From the NCBI GenBank assembly GCA_017871115.1, contig JAFCIZ010000011.1, positions 513,501-577,500 on the forward strand: a stretch of DNA of 64,000 bases, written 5' to 3'. Numbering within the stretch: the first letter of the stretch is position 1; each line of letters begins with the position of its first letter. Source of the DNA: Cunninghamella blakesleeana (Eukaryota; Mucoromycota; Mucoromycetes; Mucorales; Cunninghamellaceae). Below the pieces are notes generated by a model. That model was not told the DNA's origin. It did no database searches and was given only the letters and a program-made list of their open reading frames with translations. Below, piece by piece: positions 26,995 to 37,577 of this stretch. Position numbers and translations under genes: made by a program.

Positions 26995-29900
26995 TCACAA
27001 TATCATTTTACTATAAAGTGAGTCAATAACTATGGTCTGGAAACTTCTTTTATGAAGCGCTAATAATAAATAATCAATCATTTGTTCATCGATTCGAAAA
27101 AAACCTTCGCTATATCACACTTTTAATGGATAGAATAATTACTAATTCAACAACACTATTTTATAAATAAAAGTGTCATTAAAAAGTTTGTATCCTTGGT
27201 AAGCATAAAATATATCATTGGGTTATTAGTAACAAAGTGTGAGCATATAAATAGGGTATTAACTGGGAAATACCTATATATTATTTGTAAATTTATTTCA
27301 TAATTTTTTGACTCAACACAATTTAAACATTTTTTTGTAATGGGTCAATTTTTTTATTCTACTCGCTTAATCTATCACATTTTATATTTTGTATATATGT
27401 ATATACATATATATTTAAAAAAGTATTGTTAATATATTTATTACTCAATATTTATTTTTATTTTTATTTTTAATTTTATTTAATATTTAATATTTAATAT
27501 TTACTATTTACTATGTATATTTTTTATTCCAATTTACTTTCACTTATATACAATAAATATGAAAAAAAACTTTAAAATAAAAAGGGATATTATTTATGTA
27601 CTATTATTATTAATTAAGCATCATCATCTAAAGGTAAACGGTCCCAGAATCTTTGTTGTCTTAAAGCTTTTTCAAATTCAATAGTGATATCATTAGCATT
27701 TTTACCCACAACAACACCTTGCAATTCTTTCTCACCCTCTTCAGGAAGGTCAACATCAGCGTATTTCAATAAGTCGATACCTTTTCCAGTAGCAGCAACA
27801 GGTTTACCATGGCGGAAGGCTTCTAAAACAAATATTTTAGGTTCATCCATAGGGAAAAGAGAAGTTTTGGAAGTCAAAGTTTTAAAGGCTTTGTCACTAC
27901 CAGTAGGAACATAAATAGCATCAAAAAGAACAGAAGAAGCAGTAGTATAAGTATCTGTAATATCAAGACCGTCTTGGTCACCTAAACCAATACCAACATA
28001 ACCAGGATAGGCGCCTTTGGATTTAAGGAAGTCATACATGGCTTTAGCTTCAGATGTTGTTGTACCAGGGGCCGTTAAAATAGCTACACGACGAGTTTTG
28101 ATATTATCAGGTTTAGGGAAACGTTCAATAGAGATACCTACTGTAGTTTGATTCTTATTTTCAACTTCTTTTTCAGGTAAAGGAACACCTACAGCTGAGG
28201 CAATACGACAGGCTAAATTATTATCTACTTGATTGATGATTCGAATCATTCGTTTACGTACATCAATGCTTTTAGATTTACCAATTTCAAAACGAAAACC
28301 ATTAATCATTTGTTGTTTTTCAGCTTTTGTTAAAGAGTTATAATACAATTGAGCTTGGGAATAGAAGTCAAGGAATTTAATGGATTTATCACGTACTTTA
28401 GTTGCATCAGAAATTTTTTCAGGATAATCAATATAGCCATCATCTTGTGGAGGTGCAACACTAGGTGTATTATCTTGAAGTCTATTAGGATAATAAGCCA
28501 CTTTACCACAATGAATTTGAGTTTGCATAAATCCATCACGTTGATTATTATGAACAGGGTTGATAGGACGGTTGATAGGCAATTTCATGTAATTTGCACT
28601 GCCCATACGGTTGGTTTGTGTATCAATATAAGAGAATAACCGACCTTGAAGCAAAGGATCATTAGTAAAGCCAATACCACGTACAATATGGCCAGGACAG
28701 AAAGTAACTTGTTCTGTTTCAGCAAAGTAATTTTCAGGGTTACGATTCAAGACAAATTTACCTAAAGGTGTAAAAGGAACCAAAGATTCAGGAATGATTT
28801 TTGTTGGATCAAGAAGAGAAAAGGGGAAATCATCAAATTGGTCTTCTTTTAAAATTTGAGCACCAAATTCCCATTCAGGATAATCACCGTTGTTAATAGC
28901 GGTATAAAGATCATCACGATGAAAATCGATATTTTTACCAGCAATCTTTTGTGCTTCATCCCAAAGTAAATTAGATAACCCTTGTTTAGGTTTCCACATG
29001 AATTTAACAAGATGAGATTCGCCTTTTTCATTGATCAATCTAAAAGTATGAACACCAAAGCCTTCTACTTGACGAAATGAATTAGGAATACCACGAGGAG
29101 ATAAGGCCCAAAAGACGGTATGAAGAGATTCAGGGAATTCAGCAAAGAAATCATAAGCAGTTTCATGAGCAGTACCAGCTTGAGGCATTTCAGTATCAGG
29201 ATGAGGTTTAGCAGCATGAATCAAATCAGGGAACTTGATAGCATCATGAACGAAAAATGGAGCAATATCATTCCCTACCATATCAAACAATCCTTCATCT
29301 GTATAAAATCTTAAAGCAAAACCGCGAACGTCTCTTACTGTATCAGGTGAACCACGTGAACCAAGTACTGTAGAAAACCGAACAAACATAGGAGTCCTTT
29401 TTCCTTTTTCTCTTAAGAATGAAGCAGCTGTAATATTGGAATGATCATCATAAGATTCAAAATAACCATGTACACCTACACCTCTAGCATGGACGACACG
29501 TTCAGGAATTCTTTCATGGTCTATATGATATAAATAAACAAATAAAAATAAGAAAAAGAGATTTTATACTATTGTTATTATTAATATTATTATTTTCACA
29601 TACCAAAATGAAAAATCTTTTCACGAGCCATAAAATCTTCTAATAAAGTTGGGCCATTTAAACCAGCTTTTAAACTTTCTTGGTTATCAATTTTTGTACC
29701 AAAAGTAGTAGTTTCTTTCTTTCCTTTATCAGTTAAAGTATGCTTCTTAAGTTGTTCATTTTTTGCATCTTCAGGTTTAGATCCACCAGTGAGAGATTCA
29801 GCTAGATAAATAGAAAATTTATAGTGTAAATATTGTAGTTTATATAGAGCTAGTTTTTCTTTTTTTATTTATTATTACCAATAGTACCAAGTGTTTGACT

Positions 29901-30865
29901 CATATTAAATATAAAGAACAAAGAGTGGAAGGTAAATAAGCATTATTATATACATCTTTTTAAATAAAAAAAAATCTTGAAAGTGTGACTTTTTTAACTA
30001 AAAAAATACTTAATGCAAGAATGTGAAATTTTTTAACTAAAATAATCTTAAACGAAAAACGTGAACTTAAAGAAAACAAGGGTAAGAAAGTTAGCATTTA
30101 TTTTTTCGTTTAGAATTTCTAACCTTTTATAATAAAAAAAGAGAGATAAGTAATTATATCCGGTTTCATTCAGATAAATGCTGTTATTATAAATTTTTTT
30201 ATTATGTATATTATTATTTTTTTAAATGACCATTCTATATTAAAGATAAATATAAAGTAAAAGAAAGTATTATTATCTTATTAAAAAAAGGTACACACAG
30301 TAGATTATTTTTACGGGAAATATTTTAAAAAGAAATCTTTATATTTGTGACGCACGTTCTTTCATTTTTCTTTTTATGGAGAATTTATGGGTCTACATAA
30401 GATCGATTTTTTTTTAGGTTTCATGGTTTCAGACGATAACTATTAAAATAATGCAATTGTAACCTTGAATATTGATTCATATTTTAAATCCAGACCCTTT
30501 TTTTTTCGTTTGGCATAAATTACATTACGAATATATATAGTTGCCCCATTTTTAAACATATACATAGTACATTTGTATTCAATGTTTTTATATTTTTTAC
30601 TGATAAAATCATAATTTAACAAAAAAAAAAGTATATTTCTTTTAATATTAAATTAATTTTATAGTTTATTGATAAAATATATATTTATTTTATATGGATA
30701 TCCACTATTGTATTGCATATCGTTTTTATGTTTTTTTTTAAAAAAAAACGGATGTTATACTATTACAAAAAAAAAAGAATTGCCAATAATCTTTTCATAT
30801 CTTTATGTATAAGCAAACGCTGCCTTTTTTGGAAATAGCCAACGTTGAATTTGAATATTTTTTTC
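26995..30865 (-). repeat. Large inverted repeat, right arm (contains catalase 2)
   Basis: Reverse-complement partner of about 19790-23690; see the left arm for shared blocks. Coding parts are almost identical, while non-coding parts are clearly diverged by indels and substitutions. Confidence 0.8.
27614..29903 (-). CDS. Large-subunit (clade 2, HPII-type) catalase without signal peptide
   Basis: Exons on minus: 29879..29903, 29604..29801, 27614..29520; 709 aa. Exons 2 and 3 have exactly the same lengths (198 and 1907 nt) as catalase 1. Catalytic His85 (VVHARG), Asn158 (GNDIAPFF) and Tyr372 (RLFSYIDTQ) are intact, as is the C-terminal DJ-1-like domain, so both copies look functional. Exon 1 encodes only MSQTLGTI before the shared splice site, so this isoform should stay cytosolic; no PTS1 tripeptide is seen at the end (DDDA). 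By eye about 95% protein identity to catalase 1 in exon 3, lower in exon 2. Confidence 0.95.
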
Positions 30866-31444
30866 TAACTATATGACTAAGAATAAAATGTATTATTGAT
30901 ATTTAGTAGATTACCAGACTAATGAAAACTGGAAGAAATATAATACGCAGATTAATAATAACCTTATTTTTTTTATTTTTTCTAATTTTTTTTTTTAATA
31001 TTTATAAACAGGTTAAAAGACTGTTTTATTTCGCTATTTTTGATCCAATCACTTGTATACCACGTGATCATCACTACATAATGTAAAATAATAATACAAA
31101 GTAAAATCATATAATACACTATTCTTCTATCAATTTTTCTTCTAGTGCATTAGGAAAAAGTATTACATATTGGTTTAGCTTTTACAAATAAAATATTCCT
31201 TGAACCACATCTTTCGTTGATCAGTAATAAAAGAAGTCCTTTTTGTCCTACACTCGGTGCATAATAAAAAAAAATGCAGTTCTTTCTTTTTTTACTTTTT
31301 CTTTTCTCTAAACATGTCTTCTTTTATATTTTACTTTGTTTTTATTTTCAAAACATTTTTATTTACTTATCCATTTATTTTTCAAAAAGGATATGCTACA
31401 AACAAAAGCTATATTATTAACAGAAAGAGAAAAAGTGTGAAATG
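29904..31444. other. Upstream region of catalase 2 and flank
   Basis: To about 30865 this is the right inverted-repeat arm (catalase promoter region). 30866-31444 is unique AT-rich DNA; a short open stretch at 31257 is low complexity. A CACGTGATCA site lies at about 31062. Confidence 0.45.
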
Positions 31445-31966
31445 GGCCAGGATACAATTCATTTGATAAAGAATTGACTCAATTGAGAAATGAAGCCGAA
31501 ATGAAAACATACAAATTAAAAAACAAATTAATCCTTTTGAAACGGAAAAATGAAAATATTTATTGAAATTTCTACTTGTTAAATTCCATATTGCCAATAT
31601 CGAAGCACCTTTTCGATACGATTATGAATTTAATATTCATTTAAGAGAAAAATTTTTATGAATTTTGATTATGATCTTTTAGATGTGAACGAAATCATCA
31701 TTGGATTAATAAATTGACCGGACCAGCAGCTCATTTTTATTCTGCCACTCACCCTTTGGATCTGGTAGAAGGAAGAGCAAAAAAAAATAATAAGAAAACT
31801 GATTTATATTGGTAATAGTTGTTGGATTGGTAGAAAAGATATTATTTGTCCAGGTGTCAAAATAGGTAGTGATGTCACTGTTACCACCAGTTATATAGTA
31901 AGATTTTTCTAATTTTGTAATGGTGGTGGATGTACCAGCTAAAATTATTAATAATATACAGTTAAA
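31445..31966 (+). pseudogene. Maltose/galactoside O-acetyltransferase (NodL/Maa-like) relic
   Basis: Fragments in family order but in different frames with stops. Near 31450 is the N-terminal YNSFDKELTQLRNEAE. Near 31600 is IEAPFRYDYEFNIHLREKF. Near 31725-31770 is GPAAHFYSATHPLDLVEGR. At 31806-31875 is IGNSCWIGRKDIICPGVKIG, the left-handed beta-helix hexapeptide region. Near 31928 is VDVPAKII. Intact members transfer acetyl from acetyl-CoA to sugars. Frameshifts and premature stops (for example after 31560 and near 31660) show it is no longer coding. The active-site His position (HFYSATHPLD) is still readable. Confidence 0.8.
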
Positions 31967-32040
31967 CCATCATTGAAAAAATTAAATATTAAAAATTTAA
32001 AAACTCAGTTCACATATAGATTATGTATTAAAGATACGCA

Positions 32041-32485
32041 GGCTATATAAAACTCCATAAAAATTTTTCCTTCATATAATTAAAAGTTTATTTATTTTTA
32101 TAAAAAAAAATAATTAGGTTAATCAACACTCCCATCGCAAGCATTATCTTGATCTGGTAATGAGGGTTTGGTATTCTCAGCCTTATAGTTTATATAAAAT
32201 TTATAAAGGTATATAAAAAATATATATACATAAGGGCTCCCCTAGTTGATTAACCAATTAAAAATAAAAAATAAACTATGATCCCCAACAATAATTTTTT
32301 TTTTTAAAAAAAAAATAAAAGATCAAAAACCCATACCCATATAATAAAATAAAAAGATGAAAGTGAGTAAAAAGCGTTTATATATACATATGTGCATTAC
32401 TATTATTATTATTATTACAATTTTGATTACCTTTTACAATGGAACTATTTTAAGAAGGAAATATTAAAATGATGAGACTTAAAAA
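32041..32485 (-). other. THI5 3' region with candidate regulated intron and poly(A) signal
   Basis: Read on minus from the THI5 stop: a candidate 5' splice site AAAAG|GTAATC (GG at 32431-32430), then the TPP aptamer (32255-32117), then AATAAATAAA (32096-32087), then a candidate acceptor TTTATATAG (AG at 32044-32043). Splicing between these would remove both aptamer and poly(A) signal. The splice sites are predictions from sequence only. Confidence 0.45.
32117..32255 (-). ncRNA. TPP riboswitch aptamer (THI element)
   Basis: Minus strand, 139 nt. P1 is a perfect 11-bp helix (GGTTAATCAAC at 32255-32245 with GTTGATTAACC at 32127-32117). The core follows the TPP consensus in order: GGGGAGCC (P2/P3 5' side), P3 closed by GCC-CTTAT/ATAAGGC around an AT-rich extension of about 40 nt, CTGAGA in J3-2, ATACC, ACCCTCATTACC (P4), GATCAAGATAATGCTTGCGATGGGA (P5 loop and return, here given in parts: AGATAATGCTTGCG). 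CTGAGA and the GATAATGC..GCG motif contact the pyrimidine and pyrophosphate parts of TPP. It lies 230 nt downstream of the THI5 stop on the same strand, and no minus-strand gene follows it, so it belongs to the THI5 3'UTR. Confidence 0.93.
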
Positions 32486-33651
32486 TTAAGCCGAAGCAAC
32501 TTGAGGTTGTTGTTGTTCTTGACAACAAGCAGAAGTACGACAAAATTCTTTATCTTGTTTTTTTTCATCGAATTGTTTCAAAACACCAGTATCAATAGTA
32601 GGATAAATAAAGCCAGGAGCTGATTCAGGAAGTAAATCCCAAGTCAAGAAATCATTAGTTTGATTTTGTTTAAAAGAAGCATCAACGATATTTAAACGTT
32701 GACAATACTTGGTAACTTTATTCCAATCACGATCGACATTTTTAAGATCGCGAGACATATAACGGAAGGAGCGCTGATAAATCTTACGGTTTACAATAGA
32801 ATTCATCCATGGTTTCATATCCACAAATACTTCATATGCTTGGGATGGATTGGCAAACATATAATCGGCACCACGTTTCACTGCCTTCATAAACTTTTTC
32901 ACCTTTTCAGGGTTTTCATGAATAAACTTGTCATTACCAATCATAAGAATCTATATAAAAAAATAATTAAAGTTAGATTATTTTTTTTAGAAGCGTGTCG
33001 TTTTATTTTTTAAATAAAAAAAGTAAAATAAAATTAACCACTTACAGAGCAGAAACAGCAACAACCTAAATCTGCCAATTCATCAATACGTAGCATTTGC
33101 ACATCATCAGGAGAACGACCATGTTGAACAGACCATTCTTCCAATTCGACCATTTGAACATTTTCAAGCCCAATACCACAATCGATTTCACCATCCATTA
33201 ATGCTTTGGAAACATTCATACCTACGCGAATAGCTTGATAATCAGTATCAGGATTCATACCATATTGGCGAGCTAAATCGTCCACTTGAATTTTTCCAAA
33301 TTCACCAACGTAACCAATTCTTTTGCCCTTCAAGCTTTCAAATGAACCATCAATTTTATTTTGATGTTTTAAATAAATCACACCCGTAAAAGGTTCATCT
33401 AATAAAGTGCCAATGGATTGAATATCATACCCACGGCTTTTTCCAGCGATGGTATGGATCATAGCTTTACATCCTAAATCGGCTTTACCAGATCCAATGA
33501 TTTCCGTAACATCGGATGGATTATTTGGTTCCATAATGGCCACTTGGATCCCTTCTTCTTGGAAATAACCTAATTTATCGGCTAAGAATAATGGTAAGTG
33601 GTATGGTGTAGCATGCCAGTTTAATAAACAAGTGATTTTTTCGGTAGACAT
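32486..33651 (-). CDS. THI5: 4-amino-5-hydroxymethyl-2-methylpyrimidine phosphate synthase (Thi5/Nmt1)
   Basis: Exons on minus: 33046..33651 and 32486..32950; 356 aa, intron phase 0. Makes the thiamine pyrimidine precursor HMP-P from PLP and a histidine of its own chain, so it is a single-turnover enzyme. His66 (donor) and Lys62 (PLP site) are present at exactly the yeast positions in GCKAMIHT; the iron-binding CCCFC motif is at about 197-201, just before the intron. N-terminal [12 protein letters not shown] and the GYVGEFGK region are typical of the family. Start chosen at the second ATG (MSTEKI), matching family N-termini; the upstream ATG would add five residues. Thiamine control is likely through the TPP riboswitch downstream of the stop. 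Confidence 0.96.
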
Positions 33652-35133
33652 TGTTTTAATTTTCAAAATAAAAATAAAAGTAAAGAAAGAAAGGAAAAAG
33701 AAGTTGGATAAACAATAAATATAAATATATAGTAAATACTCTAATCTTTTTTCTTTAATTTAAGCAGCACTGATCCGTTCATCTCCGAAATAATGAAAAA
33801 AAATTCACATACTAAAAATATGAATCATTTGAAACTTGAAATTCACTCAACAAAAAAAAATTAACCAAGTTATGCATTTTGTAGTATAAATAGAAAGGGA
33901 AAGGGTGGGTACCCTGTTTTTTTATTATAAAAACTCGGACATGGTTATAACAACTCGGTGATTTTTTTTTTACAGTCACTAGAAAAGAAAAAGATCGCTA
34001 GTTTTTCCTTTTATGGAATTGTATTTATATAGTGTATTTATAGTGTACTTAACGCGCGCTGAATATAGTACGCACAGAAACAATAAAATTTAGGGATGCT
34101 CAATTTTTTTTATTTAGTTTTTAATAGATACAAAAAACATGGGTATTATTATGTACGCCAATACTCGTAAGTTATCACTAGTTGTATGAGAGCGTACTCC
34201 TTTTTCATTTATCTTGGATGTAAAATGTAAAAATAAAGTTAGTTTTTACCAATAAATATTTAGAGGGAGCTGTTAAGCATTGTTTCAAAATAATAATACC
34301 AGATATATATTCTATTTATTTTAAATTCATTTTAGAATAATAAATTAAACTAATTATTCAAGTAAAATATATTTTATCACAAAAAAATTGATTTCTGGAT
34401 TGAAACAATTAAATATAAGAAATATTATATGAATATTATACACAGTTATAAAATTGTACAACATAAAACAATAGAATTAAGAGATTTTATATGTTTCTTT
34501 CCTTCCCACCCTTTTTTCTTTATTTATTGTTATTTTTATGGTTCTCAATTAAGAAAATACGGAAAATAGAATAGGAAAATAATTTAATTATATATTAAAA
34601 AACAAAATAAAAATAAAATTCGATTAATGAAGAGAAGAGTAGTTGGAGCAATAATTAATATCACCTTAATCTCTTGTAAAATATATTATATACTTCGAAA
34701 TAAAGATATTAGTTATGCATTCAGAATATAGAATTAATTAATTATGTTATAATATAAGGTGGCAAAAGATAAGAATATATAAGTAAATGTATTAAGTTAA
34801 TAAAGAATGAGTAGCAAATATGATATGAATTTTATTAACTATTGCGGTATAATGATCAGAACTGACATATAAGTGATAAATATAATGTAATGATAATAAA
34901 TATAATATTTTAAGTGCAAAATGATAATTATGTAGGCTAAAAAGTGCTATTACAGGAGCTATATTAATATGCCTTTGTATAAGTTATATAATTGTTATGT
35001 CGAATAAAAATATGATAACTTTTATAATTGTTATCACTACTGAAAGGGATGGTTAAGTTTTTTTTTTTTTGTAAAAAGTGCTTATTTTATTTGAATAAAT
35101 AAATAAATAAATAAATAATTGAATAAATACTAT
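33652..35133. other. THI5 upstream region and carboxypeptidase 3' flank
   Basis: 1.5 kb, AT-rich, no gene seen. I looked here for a second TPP aptamer on the minus strand (CTGAGA plus GATAATGC core) and saw none, so the only one visible near THI5 is downstream of the gene. Confidence 0.5.
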
Positions 35134-36274
35134 TTAAAGTTCATTGTGAATCCAAGTATTTAACATTTGAAGAGATGCTTCAGGTTGATCATAAGGCACC
35201 ATATGACTATATTCATTAAGAAAAAATAAGAGAAAAAGAGTGAGAAAAAATGGACCATAATCTTCATCGTTATTATGAATGTATTTTTTTATTTTTTATT
35301 TTTATTTCTTTTTCTTTTTTCATTTACCCTGCACCAAAGACACGTAAGAAAGCGAATTTACCATCCTTAGTAGAGCGAAGTTCACCAAATTGAGTGGTTT
35401 GATCAAGAGCGGAAATCCATTTTTCATCCTTAGCAACATTCTTAAATTCTTCGCCACCAGACCAAGGTAATTCCAAAGACCAAGCCTTATTACCCATCTA
35501 AAAAAATAATAATAAAAAAAGAAATGAATAAATAAATATATTTTAATTATCATTATTGTTATTTTATTTTTTTAAATTGCTTACCCAGTTACAAATGAAA
35601 TCAGCATCACCTGCGTAGATTAAAACACGAATGTCATCTTCTAATAAAGGAGGAACGTCATTTACATAAGGTCGCATCCAATCTCCAGCCAAACTGAATC
35701 TAAAGTTGATTTGCATATTACAACTTTCGTATTGTTCTACTTTAGCACCGACTTCCTTTTTCACATCATCACGATTAAGATACTTTTGAACGGATTCCAA
35801 AATTTCATAACATAAGTTGCCACCTTTGCATTTTTCACGAACATCATAAGGGTTCATTCCAGTTTGTTGGTAGGGGGCAATTTGATCTTTATTACATTTC
35901 ATTGCGGCTGGTAAACATGAAAAGACGCTACCAGATTTATAACAGCTTTCAATTAAACGAGCACAGGCTGGGTAGGCTTCGTCCATTTGGCGACAGGTGG
36001 ATTTTTCCAAAACGGGGCCATAGGAATTTTCACAAGCCATTTTAGCATAATATTTATATTGAATTAAAGGATCAGTTAAACCATTACCAATCATTAAACT
36101 TTTTAAATTGATAGGGCTTAAAGTGGATTGCATACTATATAAAAGGGAAGAGGAGTGTTTGCCTTGATTGTTTTTGTTGATTTCAGTACCAATACGTGGA
36201 ATATAATGACCAGCATATCTATATAAAGAGAGTGTTTTGAAATAATAAAAAAAGGAAATAAATTAATACATACT

Positions 36275-36310
<36 letters not shown>

Positions 36311-37355
36311 GTAAATTGAATTATTATTATTTTTATTAGTTATGACTTACGATTCACCGGCCACATGGAAATCCAAATCAGCATATTGTTTGAAATTCTT
36401 GAAAAATAATTGTAAAAAGGCATATACATGTTTAGCTGCTACTTTGGTGTCACTTGCTCCACCTTCTCCATAAGAATATCCAACATTTAATGGTTGATCT
36501 AAAAATACAATACTGCTATTACTATTCCATGAATAAGGATTAATGGTTGTGTCGTCACCAGCTTTATTTACTGTACAAGGACTATATTAAAAATTAAAAA
36601 AAATAAAAAATAAAAATCAGTTTATTTATCTATACACACACAGTTGCTTCTCTATTTTTTATCTTATTAAAAATAAAAAACTTATACTTTTGTAAATATT
36701 TACCCTAATTCCATAAATAATCCAGTCAAAGAAGAACAACCTGGGCCTAATAATAGTAAAGAAAAAAAAAAAAAGTATATCATCTTATCAATGATCATGC
36801 TATATGTATATATGAAATGGTAATATAAATATATATCCTATCTTTTACCTCCATTAAGCCAAAGTACCAAAGGATCTTCTTTGGGTTTATTTCTAGATTC
36901 AAAGAACCAGAAAAAGAAATGCTTATCATTATCGACGTCCAAATAACCACTTATCTGTATTAATATATAAAAAAGAAAAAAGAAAAAAAGGGGGTGGGAG
37001 GATAAGCAAAAATAATTTTGAAACAATAAATAAATTATTATTTTTTTTTTATTATTATTATTGTTTTTTTTACCTGTTTCACATTAGGATCACATAAGGA
37101 GGGGGTTTTATAACGCATTGTATATTCAGGGAAAGCAGGATGATTAAAAGTATTAAATGTATCGGTTAAATCATCTACAACTTGATGTACTTTATCTTTT
37201 GTATCTTGGATAACATCTTGGAATTGTTGCCAAGCATCGTTCACACCACTTTGAAACAAGAATTTTTCGCTAATGGCAGGTTCAGCAAAAACTGATGGTT
37301 GGAAGAATAAACTACATATAGATAATGTAGATAAGATTTTAAAACTTGTACGCAT
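35134..37355 (-). CDS. Vacuolar/secreted serine carboxypeptidase (carboxypeptidase Y family, S10)
   Basis: Seven exons on minus: 37074..37355, 36849..36954, 36704..36746, 36351..36581, 36218..35585, 35497..35328, 35206..35134; 512 aa. N-terminal signal peptide ([18 protein letters not shown]...), a pro-region, then the S10 fold: [37 protein letters not shown] (oxyanion region), [17 protein letters not shown], and nucleophile Ser in GESYAGHYIP. Catalytic Asp is in [12 protein letters not shown] and His in [11 protein letters not shown]. Removes C-terminal residues from peptides, usually in the vacuole. The serine codon (TC|A) is split by an intron. No vacuolar QRPL-type signal recognised, so secretion cannot be excluded. 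Confidence 0.93.
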
Positions 37356-37577
37356 TATTTATATTAAAAAAAAAAAAAGAAGTAAAAGAAGAAGAAAGAG
37401 GAAAACGATAAAAAAAAATTATTTAAATTGTCGGATTATGTCAGGTGAGTGCGTAAACTTTTTAAAATTAAAACTCCGTTTGTATTTTCGTTTATAGTAT
37501 TTTTTTTCAAAAGAAAAAAGGGCCGAGTATCATTATTTTTTTTACATATATAAAAACAAATAAAAAAAATATAATTT

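Noticed and set aside
33652..34300. Possible second TPP aptamer upstream of THI5
   Set aside because: No CTGAGA with GATAATGC..GCG core is visible on the minus strand; only AT-rich DNA and a TATAAATA on the plus strand.
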